Shown in pieces: positions 27,904-35,472 of a stretch of DNA of 42,432 nt (positions are counted from its first letter, which is position 1; the number at the start of each line of letters is the position of its first letter). A model generated the notes under the pieces. It was given only the letters and a program-made list of their open reading frames with translations, was not told where the DNA came from and did no database searches. The stretch lies in the NCBI GenBank assembly GCA_012515595.1, contig JAAYYA010000050.1, forward strand, positions 1 through 42,432, written 5' to 3'. This DNA is from Actinomycetales bacterium (GTDB lineage Bacteria > Actinomycetota > Actinomycetes > Actinomycetales > Dermatophilaceae). Both the position numbers and the translations under genes were made by a program.

Positions 27904-28123
27904 TCAGGACGCGCCCGCGTGGTGCTCGCGGTACGGCTGGTACAACCGGCCCAGGAACGCCTCGAGCTCGGCTGCGATCTCGGGGTCCAGGGACGGGAAG
28001 GAGAAGGTCGCCTTCCCGGCGCAGGGACCGGAATCTCTCGGAGGAGGCCTCCAGCGCCTCCGGCCAGGTGTCCACCGCGAGAAGCGCCCAGATCCCCTGT
28101 TCGACCGCGTCCAGATCCGCCAT
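27904..28123 (-). pseudogene. frameshifted small gene (about 73 codons)
   Basis: On the minus strand a plausible protein starts at ATG 28123 (MADLDAVEQGIWALL...) and loses coherence after FRSLRR. In another frame the next bases continue as GKATFSFPSLDPEIAAELEAF to a stop at 27904. The span is 220 bases, one more than a multiple of three, so a single extra base near 28010 would explain it. The ORF calls at 27758 and 27904 each contain half. I do not recognise the family. A sequencing error is the alternative. Confidence 0.55.
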
Positions 28124-28256
28124 CTGCCACAGTCTAGAAGCCGTATGCCGTGAGGTCGCGTCACAAGGGCGGCGTGCGTCATGCGGTGGCGGGGTTCAGG
28201 TGCGGTGACCGAGGCCGCGACGAACCCCCTCACCAGCCATTCCATCCTCACCCATG

Positions 28257-28280
28257 ATTTACTACACTGCGTAGTGAAAT
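28257..28280. promoter_or_regulatory. inverted repeat upstream of the isomerase (BlaI/MecI-like spacing)
   Basis: ATTTACTAC (28257-28265) and GTAGTGAAAT (28271-28280) face each other round five bases, with perfect ACTAC/GTAGT inner arms. The site lies 30 bases before the GTG start of the isomerase gene. TACTAC-N-GTAGTA palindromes are typical of BlaI/MecI-family repressors; no such repressor is in this window. Confidence 0.5.
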
Positions 28281-28309
28281 ATCGGGCGCGAGCGAAGGAG
28301 CGGTCGGGA

Positions 28310-28789
28310 GTGCGCGTAGTCATCGGTGCGCCAGGCAATGGTGCGGACCTCAAGGACGCCGTCAAGGAGTTCCTCGAGCAGGACGAGCGGGTGACCGAGG
28401 TCGTCGACCTGTCCCGCCCCGACATCACCTACCCCGACGTCTCGTTCCAGGCCGCCCAGCAGGTCGTCGACGGAAAGGCCGACCGGGCCGTCCTCGTCTG
28501 CGGCACGGGGGTGGGCACCGCGATCGCGGCGAGCAAGGTGCCGGGGGCCCGTGCCGCGACCGGCCACGACCTGGTGACCGTCCGCGGCGCCGTCGAGAAC
28601 TACGACGCGCAGATCCTGTGCATGGGCCAGAACGTCATCGCCCCGGCCTACGCGCGGTCGTTGCTGGACGTGTGGCTGGACGCCCGGCACGACCCGTCCG
28701 GCTTCTACGGGCCGAAGGTGCGCGAGATCGACGACTACGAGACCCGTGGGAACCAACCCGGCACCAGCACCACGGCGGCACAGGACTAA
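28310..28789 (+). CDS. RpiB/LacA/LacB-family sugar-phosphate isomerase
   Basis: A 159-residue isomerase from GTG 28310 behind AAGGAG; the track ORF adds a spurious N-terminus across the operator. The active-site segment LVCGTGVGTAIAASKV is near residue 65, followed by ENYDAQILCMGQNVI. The family converts aldose and ketose phosphates: ribose-5-phosphate, or erythrulose/tetrose phosphates for the EryH/DerI branch. The N-terminus (VVIGAPGNGADLK) lacks the usual G-x-D-H start of RpiB, which makes a non-ribose substrate more likely. Confidence 0.87.
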   Translation: MRVVIGAPGNGADLKDAVKEFLEQDERVTEVVDLSRPDITYPDVSFQAAQQVVDGKADRAVLVCGTGVGTAIAASKVPGARAATGHDLVTVRGAVENYDAQILCMGQNVIAPAYARSLLDVWLDARHDPSGFYGPKVREIDDYETRGNQPGTSTTAAQD

Positions 28790-28850
28790 CGGCACCAGAG
28801 CGCAGCACCGGACTCACGGCATACAGACCAGACAGCAGCACAGGACTCAT
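28776..28850 (+). repeat. imperfect short repeats between the isomerase and cytochrome genes
   Basis: Three copies of a GCAC(A/C)GGACT(A/C)A-type word start near 28776, 28803 and 28836. They span the isomerase stop and the leader of the next gene. Spacing is irregular (27 and 33 bases). Confidence 0.5.
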
Positions 28851-28876
28851 AGGCGTCACCGGCAAAGGAGCAGGCG

Positions 28877-30397
28877 ATGGAAGACTTCCCGTTGTGGTTG
28901 CGTGCGCAGCACCTCCTCAACTTCATCCTGATCGGCATGCTGATCCGATCGGGGATCGAGATGCTCTCCTCGCTGCCCCGATTGTGGTGGCGCAAGGACT
29001 GCGCCCCGGGCACGGAGTGGCTGAAGTTCACCAAGCGCGAGCTGCCCAAGGAGGAGGGTGTCTACACCTCCCTCATGGATGAGAAGTCTGTCCACCCGAT
29101 CCTCTCGCTCCCGGGACGGGAGAACATCGGGCTCGGCCGCCACTGGCACGGCCTGTCGGTGATGTTCTGGGTGCTCAACGGCCTGATTTACATCGTCCTG
29201 CTCTTCGCCACCGGCCTCTGGCGGCGCATCGTCCCCACGTCCTGGGACGTGATCCCCGAGGCGTGGGACTCGCTGCTGACCTACCTCAGCTTCAACACCC
29301 CGGACATCGAGCACTTCCAGCCCTACGACTCGCTGCAGATGCTGGGCTACACCTTCGTGATCTTCATCCTGGCGCCCTTCCAGATGCTCACCGGCATCGC
29401 GATGTCGCCGGCGATCCGCGGCCGGTTCCCGTGGTACGTCAAGATGTGGGGCGGCCACCAGGGCGCCCGCTCCCTGCACTTCATCGGCCTGGTCATCTTC
29501 ACCGGCTTCATCGTCATGCACGTGTCGCTGGTCTTCCTCGTCAACCGGGACCACAACGTCATCAACATGGTCTTCGGCGGTGGTGAGGTCACGACCGCCC
29601 GCGCCGCCCAGGCGCTCGTCATCCTGATCGCCACCATCGTCGCGGTCGTCGTCTTCTGGATCGCCCTGTCCTACTGGTCGCTGGCCGACCGGGTGCGGGC
29701 CCAGAAGTTCACGGCGGGCTTCACCGAGATCGGCCGCAAGATCTTCCTGAACGGCCTGCGCCCGCTCGGCGCGAAGAAGAAGGCCTACACCGACGCCGAC
29801 ATCTCCGAGTTCCACTGGACCAACGGCCTGCCCCCGACCGAGGAGGAGTCGCCGGAGTGGGTGGCGGCCCGGGACAACGACTGGGAGGGCCTGACCATCA
29901 CGGTGCGCGACGACATCAACGACGTCGAGAAGCAGCTGACCCTCGAGGACATCAAGAAGCTGCCCCGCCACTCCTACGTCGCGACCCACACCTGCATGCA
30001 GGGCTGGTCCGCCACGTCCCGGTGGACAGGGGTGCGGCTCACCGACCTCATGGCCGTGCTCGGCCCGCGGCCGGAGGGCGCCCGCTACCTCATGGCGGAG
30101 TCCTACGGTCTCGCGCAGAAGATGTACGACAACCGGCCCCGGGAGCCCTTCTACGCCGCCATCGACCTGGACACCATGGCCGAGGAGGAGTCGATCCTGG
30201 CCTACGAGCGCAACGGCCACCCCGTCGACCTGCACCTGGGCGGCCCGGCCCGGTTGCGCGTAGAGTCGAACCACGGCTACAAGCACGTCAAGTGGGTGTC
30301 CCGGGTGATGTGGATCCACGACTACGCCGACTACGGCGACGGTCGCGGTGGGACCAGGGAGGACTCGGCCCTGCAGGCGTTCAACGGAAGGATCTGA
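28877..30397 (+). CDS. cytochrome b-molybdopterin oxidoreductase fusion protein
   Basis: A 506-residue membrane protein. The N-terminal half (about residues 10-275) is a cytochrome b561/b6-like domain with four or more membrane segments and heme-ligand candidates in GRHWHGLSVM, SLHFIGLVIF and VMHVSLVF. The C-terminal half (about 300-500) is a sulfite oxidase-type molybdopterin domain, with the likely Mo cysteine in ATHTCMQGW. Both redox parts are in one chain, where MsrP/MsrQ-type systems use two proteins. There is no Tat signal, and the linker after the last membrane segment is rich in Arg/Lys, pointing to a cytoplasmic Mo domain. AAAGGAG precedes the ATG. Confidence 0.87.
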   Translation: MEDFPLWLRAQHLLNFILIGMLIRSGIEMLSSLPRLWWRKDCAPGTEWLKFTKRELPKEEGVYTSLMDEKSVHPILSLPGRENIGLGRHWHGLSVMFWVLNGLIYIVLLFATGLWRRIVPTSWDVIPEAWDSLLTYLSFNTPDIEHFQPYDSLQMLGYTFVIFILAPFQMLTGIAMSPAIRGRFPWYVKMWGGHQGARSLHFIGLVIFTGFIVMHVSLVFLVNRDHNVINMVFGGGEVTTARAAQALVILIATIVAVVVFWIALSYWSLADRVRAQKFTAGFTEIGRKIFLNGLRPLGAKKKAYTDADISEFHWTNGLPPTEEESPEWVAARDNDWEGLTITVRDDINDVEKQLTLEDIKKLPRHSYVATHTCMQGWSATSRWTGVRLTDLMAVLGPRPEGARYLMAESYGLAQKMYDNRPREPFYAAIDLDTMAEEESILAYERNGHPVDLHLGGPARLRVESNHGYKHVKWVSRVMWIHDYADYGDGRGGTREDSALQAFNGRI

Positions 30398-30648
30398 TGC
30401 CCGTGGCGAAGATCGTGTCGACCCGCTTCCTCGTGGAGGGCGTGCACACCGACTGGGACACCAAGGTGGCGATGCAGCCCTTGTTCGACATCTTCGCCGC
30501 GCAGGGCATGGGCCAGGCGACCTTCGAGATCGTGCCCGGTGAGCCGACGCGTCTGTGGATCAAGCACAAGGACACCGTCGTGCCCAGTCGGGAGCTGATC
30601 GACGAGGCGCTGCGCCGGGCCGGCGACTACCGCGTCGTCGACGGGTAA
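30397..30648 (+). CDS. small partner protein of the cytochrome-Mo fusion
   Basis: An 83-residue soluble protein starting at ATG 30397, which overlaps the fusion gene's stop by one base (TGATG). It contains DTVVPSRELIDEALRRAGDYRV and no cofactor motif. I do not recognise a family. Tight coupling suggests it works with the oxidoreductase, perhaps as an assembly factor or regulator. A strong hairpin 28 bases after its stop ends the unit. Confidence 0.72.
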   Translation: MPVAKIVSTRFLVEGVHTDWDTKVAMQPLFDIFAAQGMGQATFEIVPGEPTRLWIKHKDTVVPSRELIDEALRRAGDYRVVDG

Positions 30649-30675
30649 CCCCGACCGCTCGACCACCCGTGCAGC

Positions 30676-30712
30676 GCCGGTGGACCCGCTCCGCGAGGGC
30701 GGGTCCACCGGC
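30676..30712 (+). terminator. intrinsic terminator-like hairpin
   Basis: GCCGGTGGACCCGC pairs perfectly with GCGGGTCCACCGGC over 14 bp with a 9-base loop, 28 bases after the small gene's stop. Only a short T-rich stretch (CTGTTAAAGTT) follows. Confidence 0.75.
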
Positions 30713-30747
30713 GAGATCTGTTAAAGTTGACCGGCCAAAAAGATTCA

Positions 30748-30769
30748 GGCTGGTGTGGTTATTCCAGCC
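30748..30769. promoter_or_regulatory. inverted repeat GGCTGG-N10-CCAGCC
   Basis: A 22-bp inverted repeat in an AT-rich segment downstream of TTGACC (30727). It lies about 125 bases before the DUF2798 start and may be an operator or leader hairpin. Confidence 0.35.
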
Positions 30770-30892
30770 CTCGGCACTCCTGAGATGAAGTCGCGCCCCC
30801 CGCGCGAACCCCTGGCGCCCATCACCCGACGACGGGGGACGCGGGCGCCGCGATCACCGTGGTGCGCTGCCGTCCCGGAACAGGAACCGAGC

Positions 30893-31153
30893 ATGAGCAA
30901 GAAGTACGTCTTCCTCTCCCAGGTCTTCATGACCTTCATCATGGCCGCGACGATGTCCGGCATCATGGGGCTGGTCTTCACCGGGCCCTCCGTGGAGTGG
31001 CTGGTCGCCTGGCCCCAGCAGTTCCTCATCGCCTGGCCCATCGCCTTCGCGCTGACCATGGTGGCCTGGCCCGCCTCGATGGCGCTGGCCGGCAAGGTCC
31101 TGTCGGCCACCCCGTCCGGCCCGTCGCCTCAGGGTGCGGTCGAGACGTCCTGA
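30893..31153 (+). CDS. DUF2798 membrane protein
   Basis: An 86-residue protein with two membrane segments (YVFLSQVFMTFIMAATMSGIM and FLIAWPIAFALTMVAWP), the DUF2798 layout. I start at ATG 30893, which follows AGGA by six bases; the track ORF's first 46 residues are arginine- and proline-rich and sit in the leader. Function is unknown. Its last 25 bases overlap the 3' end of the convergent YhhN gene. Confidence 0.83.
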   Translation: MSKKYVFLSQVFMTFIMAATMSGIMGLVFTGPSVEWLVAWPQQFLIAWPIAFALTMVAWPASMALAGKVLSATPSGPSPQGAVETS

Positions 31154-31833
31154 CGGTCCCCGGCGAGCCCGGCCCCGACCGTGACGGCCCGGAGCACCCC
31201 GAGCACGATGAGCAGCTGCGCCGCGATGTAGGTGAGCATCACCCAGAACCCCTGCAGGGGCAGGTCCCACCACGGGGCGAAGGCGTTCAGCGCGATGAGT
31301 CCGTCCGAGACCAGGAAGAGGGCGCCACCGGCCCAGACCAGCGGGTTGACGCCCGTGGCCAGCACGGCCATGGCGCCGAGCAGCAGGCCGTAGGCGAGCA
31401 CCGGCACCAGGAGGACCCCGGCGTGCGGCGCACAGGCGAGGACCAGGGCGACGATCGCCACGGCATACGGGATCAGCAGCATCCGCCGCCGGTGCAGCAC
31501 GCTCTCGCGGCGGTGCGGCCAGAAGGCCACGATGTAGAGGACCTGGGCGACCAGGAAGAAGCCGACCATGAGCAGGAACGCGACGTCCCCGTCCGCCAGG
31601 GACGGCGCGGTGTCCCCGAGCCAGGAGAAGAAGAGCGCGGCCAGGGTCAACCGCACCAGGCGCCCCCGCTCGGCCCCCCGCGTGCTGACCAGCAGGAACC
31701 CCGCGAGGACCGGCATCAGGAACCACTGCGAGACCCGGGCCGGCGTGTCCTGGTCGGTCAGCTGCCACACCAGGTGCACCAGGGCGAGGGCCAGGAAGAT
31801 CCGCAGGGCGATCCGTGCCGGGGTGCGCGTCAT
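31129..31833 (-). CDS. lysoplasmalogenase-like YhhN membrane protein
   Basis: A 234-residue integral membrane protein with about eight hydrophobic segments, matching the YhhN/TMEM86 family, some members of which cleave the vinyl ether bond of lysoplasmalogens. Conserved-looking polar sites include SWLGDTAP and LFLVSDGLIALNAF. I start at ATG 31833, as the track ORF's N-terminal 37 residues are a shadow of the next gene. Substrate in this organism is unknown. Confidence 0.87.
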   Translation of the reverse strand: MTRTPARIALRIFLALALVHLVWQLTDQDTPARVSQWFLMPVLAGFLLVSTRGAERGRLVRLTLAALFFSWLGDTAPSLADGDVAFLLMVGFFLVAQVLYIVAFWPHRRESVLHRRRMLLIPYAVAIVALVLACAPHAGVLLVPVLAYGLLLGAMAVLATGVNPLVWAGGALFLVSDGLIALNAFAPWWDLPLQGFWVMLTYIAAQLLIVLGVLRAVTVGAGLAGDRQDVSTAP

Positions 31834-31898
31834 GCCCGCATCGTAGGCGCCCGGTCCCTCCGATTGCGGAGCCCCGGCGGGTGGGATGCACTGGGTCG

Positions 31899-32873
31899 AT
31901 GGCACGACTCGGGTTCCACGCCTCCCACGAGCAGGCCTCGCCACGGCAGCTGCTGCGCGACGTCCAGCACGCGGAGCAGGCAGGCTTCGCCTGCGCGATG
32001 AGCTCGGACCACATCGCCCCGTGGAGCGCGCGGCAGGGTCACTCGGGCAACACCTGGGTGTGGCTCGGGGCGGCGTTGGCCACCACCGCCCTGCCCATCG
32101 GGACGCTGGCGATCCCCGGTGCCCGCTACCACCCGGTGGTGCTGGCCCACCACATCGCCACGCTCGCGCAGCTGTTCCCCGGCCGCTTCTGGGCGGCGCT
32201 CGGCAGCGGCGAGGCGATGAACGAACACGTCACCGGCGCCCCCTGGCCCCCGAAGGAGCAGCGGGTCGAGCACCTGGAGGCGGCGACCGAGGTGATCAGC
32301 CGGCTCCAGCAGGGCGAGGAGGTCAGCCGGGACGGGACGGTCACGGTGGACCGGGCCCGGCTGTGGGACGTGCCCGACCCTCCCGCGCCGCTGCGTGCCG
32401 CCGCCATCTCCGCGGAGTCGGCGGCCCGCGCCGCGGCCTGGGCCGACGGGCTGGTGACCGTCGTCCAACCGGTGGATGCCCTGCGCAGGCTCGTGACGGC
32501 ATACCGCGAGGCCTGGGGTGGCGGGTCGCTCGCCCTCCAGCTGCACCTGTCGTGGGCGCCCGACCGGAGCGAGGCCGAGGCCCTGGCGATGGACCAGTGG
32601 AGCACCAACACCTTCCCGCCCGACGTGGCCGCCGACACCGAGACCACCGCCGAGTTCGACCGGCTGGCCGCCGGGGCCACCCTGGAGGACGTGCGCGGGG
32701 CGGTGCGGATCTCCGAGGACCTGGGGCGGCACCGCGCCTGGATCCAGGAGTATGCCGAGCTGGGCTTCGAGGAGATCTACCTGCACCACGTGGGCCGGGA
32801 GCAGGCCCGGTTCATCGACACCTTCGGGGAGCACGTGCTGCCCGCGCTGCGCACCCCCGAGGAGGCCCGATGA
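31899..32873 (+). CDS. luciferase-like flavin oxidoreductase (TIGR03885-like)
   Basis: A 324-residue TIM-barrel protein of the luciferase-like monooxygenase superfamily, resembling the TIGR03885 group thought to use FMN in place of F420. Recognisable parts are FHASHEQASPRQLL at the start, AMSSDHIAPW, and FWAALGSGEAMNEHVTG. I start at ATG 31899; the earlier track start gives an unrelated cysteine/proline-rich leader. The stop overlaps the GH13 gene start (ATGA). Substrate unknown; coupling suggests a link to the sugar enzyme. Confidence 0.85.
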   Translation: MARLGFHASHEQASPRQLLRDVQHAEQAGFACAMSSDHIAPWSARQGHSGNTWVWLGAALATTALPIGTLAIPGARYHPVVLAHHIATLAQLFPGRFWAALGSGEAMNEHVTGAPWPPKEQRVEHLEAATEVISRLQQGEEVSRDGTVTVDRARLWDVPDPPAPLRAAAISAESAARAAAWADGLVTVVQPVDALRRLVTAYREAWGGGSLALQLHLSWAPDRSEAEALAMDQWSTNTFPPDVAADTETTAEFDRLAAGATLEDVRGAVRISEDLGRHRAWIQEYAELGFEEIYLHHVGREQARFIDTFGEHVLPALRTPEEAR

Positions 32874-34537
32874 GGATCACCGCGACCAGTGACCTGTGGT
32901 GGAAGAGCGCCGTCATCTACTGCCTGGACGTCGAGACCTACTCCGACGCCGACGGTGACGGGACCGGTGACCTCGCGGGCCTGGCCCGGCGCATCGACTA
33001 CCTGGCCCGGCTCGGGGTGAACTGCCTCTGGCTGATGCCCTTCTTCCCGACCCCCGACCGGGACGACGGCTACGACGTCATGGACTTCTACGGGGTGGAC
33101 CCCCGGTTGGGCAATCACGGGCAGCTGGTCGAGGTGATCCGCACCGCGCACGACCGCGGCATCCGGGTCATCATCGACCTCGTCATCAACCACACCTCGG
33201 ACCGGCACCCGTGGTTCCGCGCCGCGCGGCGCAGCACGGACAACCCGTTCCGGGACTACTACGTGTGGCGCGACACGGCCCCGCCCGACACCTCCGACCA
33301 GGTGGTCTTCCCCGACCAGGAGGACTCGATCTGGACGCGGGAGGAGAAGACCGGGGAGTGGTACCTGCACCACTTCTACCGCCACCAGCCCGACCTCAAC
33401 ACCGCCCACCCGGCCGTCCGCGAGGAGATCCTGCGGGTGATCGGGTTCTGGCTGGAGCTGGGGGTCGACGGGTTCCGCGTCGACGCCGTACCCTTTTTCA
33501 TCGAGGACATCGAGCGGGGCGCCGGCGAGCTGCCCCGTGACCCGCACGACGTGCTCCGCGAGATCCGTGCGTTCCTGACCCGCCGCAAGGGCTCGGCCGT
33601 CCTCCTCGGGGAGGTGAACCTGCCCTACGAGCAGCAGCTCGACTACTTCGGCGGTGAGCGGGGGGACCAGCTGCAGCTGCAGTTCGACTTCGTCGGCATG
33701 CAGGCCACTTACCTCGCCCTCGCCCGCGGCGAGGCCACGCCCCTGGTCGAGGCGCTGGGGCGCCGCCCGACGCTGCACCGCACCTCGCAGTGGGCCAACT
33801 TCCTGCGCAACCACGACGAGCTGACCCTCGACAAGCTCAGCGAGGCGGAACGGGAGGAGGTCTTCGCCGCCTTCGGCCCCGAGGAGTCCATGCAGCTCTA
33901 CGGGCGCGGGCTCAAGCGTCGGCTGCCGCCCATGCTCGACGGCGACCCCCGGCGGCTCCGGATGGCCTACAGCCTGATGTTCTCCCTCCCCGGCACTCCG
34001 GCGATCTACTACGGGGAGGAGATCGGGATGGGGGAGGACCTGGCCGCCGAGGGCCGGATGGCGGTGCGCACCCCGATGCAGTGGAACGCCGGTCCCGCCG
34101 GAGGCTTCTCCGCGGCGCCGCCCCGGCGGCTCATCCAGCGCCCGACCCCCGACGGGTACTCCCCGGAGCACGTCAACGTCGCCGACCAGGTGCGCGACCC
34201 GGACTCGCTCTGGACGTTCATGCGCTCCCTCATCGCGGCCCGCAGGGAGTGCCCCGAGCTCGGCTGGGCCCCGGAGCTCGAGGTCCTGGGCCAACCCCAC
34301 CGCCAGGTGCTGGCCCACTGCTGCCGCGGCCCGGAGGCGTCGGTGGTCGCGGTGCACAACTTCGGGGCCGACGCGGTGACTCTGGACGTCGACCTCAGCG
34401 CGTTGGGGGAGCACGCGATCGACCTGCTCGCCCACGACGCGGTCGAGCTCGCCGACGGCCGGCTCGAGCTCAGCCTGGAGGGCTTCGGACACCGCTGGTT
34501 CCGGGTGGGTCCGCCCGAGCGGATCTCCGTCCCCTGA
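32870..34537 (+). CDS. GH13 family trehalose synthase-like alpha-glucosidase
   Basis: A 555-residue GH13 enzyme close to trehalose synthase (TreS), which interconverts maltose and trehalose; alpha-amylase family naming is the safe form. The four GH13 regions are in order: DLVINHTSD near residue 103, GVDGFRVDAV with the nucleophile Asp near 201, LLGEVNLP with the acid Glu near 247, and FLRNHDELTL near 315. A C-terminal beta domain follows. No signal peptide, so cytoplasmic. Together with the LpqY-SugABC importer it could process imported disaccharide. Two 32-bp repeats begin seven bases after the stop. Confidence 0.88.
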   Translation: MRITATSDLWWKSAVIYCLDVETYSDADGDGTGDLAGLARRIDYLARLGVNCLWLMPFFPTPDRDDGYDVMDFYGVDPRLGNHGQLVEVIRTAHDRGIRVIIDLVINHTSDRHPWFRAARRSTDNPFRDYYVWRDTAPPDTSDQVVFPDQEDSIWTREEKTGEWYLHHFYRHQPDLNTAHPAVREEILRVIGFWLELGVDGFRVDAVPFFIEDIERGAGELPRDPHDVLREIRAFLTRRKGSAVLLGEVNLPYEQQLDYFGGERGDQLQLQFDFVGMQATYLALARGEATPLVEALGRRPTLHRTSQWANFLRNHDELTLDKLSEAEREEVFAAFGPEESMQLYGRGLKRRLPPMLDGDPRRLRMAYSLMFSLPGTPAIYYGEEIGMGEDLAAEGRMAVRTPMQWNAGPAGGFSAAPPRRLIQRPTPDGYSPEHVNVADQVRDPDSLWTFMRSLIAARRECPELGWAPELEVLGQPHRQVLAHCCRGPEASVVAVHNFGADAVTLDVDLSALGEHAIDLLAHDAVELADGRLELSLEGFGHRWFRVGPPERISVP

Positions 34538-34544
34538 CCCACCC

Positions 34545-34608
34545 AAGAATGTAGGGGTCCCGTACGCCCTCCGCACAAGAATGTAGGGGTCCCGTACGCG
34601 CTCCATCC
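34545..34608 (+). repeat. 32-bp-period tandem repeat, family B, two units
   Basis: Units start at 34545 and 34577 and are nearly identical (AAGAATGTAGGGGTCCCGTA...). Their GTAGGGGT and CGTACGC(C)CTCC parts align in register with the four-unit array at 9564. The array lies seven bases after the GH13 stop in the sense orientation. Confidence 0.85.
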
Positions 34609-34678
34609 GCCCGCCACGTCAGCGTCCGAAGATGCCCGGAGTGCTCCACCCCCGCCGTCGCACTGCGTGCCCGGACAA

Positions 34679-34744
34679 CTTCGAGCGCCTTCGTCATCTT
34701 CGGTACGGTTACAACCATCTCGAGGAACCCGAGGGCGCTCGAAG
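34679..34744. terminator. long hairpin between convergent genes
   Basis: CTTCGAGCGCC pairs with GGCGCTCGAAG over 11 bp, extending to 15 bp with one mismatch. The loop is about 36 bases, AT-richer, and holds a small GGTT-AC-AACC stem. It lies midway between the GH13 and GNAT stops and could end both transcripts. Confidence 0.55.
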
Positions 34745-34813
34745 ACGGGGGGAGGCGCGTCGGGGCAGGAGGGTGGTGAACCTCGAGGGAGCGCGGCTGG
34801 TGGCTAGAAGGGG

Positions 34814-35413
34814 TCAGAAGTCGATTCGGACCACGGCCCGGCGCTTCGTCGGCCGGGTCACCTCCGTGAAGCCCGCGTCCAGGTAGGTCCCGATGGTCCC
34901 GACGTGGAGCTCCTCGTCGATGGCTGCCTTCGTCGTCATCGGGTAGGCCTCCAGCGCCGCCGCGCCGCGCGCCCGGGCGAACTCGACCGCCGCGAGGACG
35001 AGCTCGGTGCCCAGACCCTGCCTGCGGAAGCGCGCCCGGGCGAACACGCAGGTGATCGCCCATACCGACGGGTCCCCGCGGTCCTCCTCGCGCCCGGCCC
35101 ACGGCACCTGGCTGTGCCGCAGACCCGGGAACTCCGGGCGCGGCTCGACCGCGCACCAGCCGACCGGCTCCCCGTCGAGGTAGGCGACCAGGCCGCTCGT
35201 GACGATCGCCTCCGGGTTGCCGCAGTCGGTCTGTGCGCGGAGCCGGGCCATCCGCTCCTCGACGGGTTGCTCGGCGAAGTTCTCCCGGGGCAGCAGCTTG
35301 TAGCGCTGGCATTGGCAGCGCGCCCCCTGCCCGCGCGTGCCGAAGACCACCTGCAGGTCCTCGCAGGCCGCCTCGTTGGCTGGGCGGATCTCGAGCACGG
35401 CGCCGTCGGCCAT
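34814..35413 (-). CDS. GNAT N-acetyltransferase
   Basis: A 199-residue acetyltransferase of the GNAT fold. The acetyl-CoA loop is seen in FRRQGLGTELV near residue 132, preceded by VWAITCVFARARFR. A cysteine pair near the N-terminus (ARCQCQRYK) is seen in a subset of GNAT proteins. The substrate is unknown. It has no cotranscribed neighbour; it is convergent with the GH13 gene and divergent from the 2H phosphoesterase gene. Confidence 0.87.
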   Translation of the reverse strand: MADGAVLEIRPANEAACEDLQVVFGTRGQGARCQCQRYKLLPRENFAEQPVEERMARLRAQTDCGNPEAIVTSGLVAYLDGEPVGWCAVEPRPEFPGLRHSQVPWAGREEDRGDPSVWAITCVFARARFRRQGLGTELVLAAVEFARARGAAALEAYPMTTKAAIDEELHVGTIGTYLDAGFTEVTRPTKRRAVVRIDF

Positions 35414-35472
35414 GGACGCCAGCGTAGGAGCCCGGGCGCCGCACCGCCAGCGGCGGACGGCACAATCGGCGG

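Noticed and set aside
34632-34886. 84-residue ORF after the GH13 gene
   Set aside because: It crosses the hairpin and runs antisense into the GNAT gene; composition is strongly basic with no ribosome binding site.
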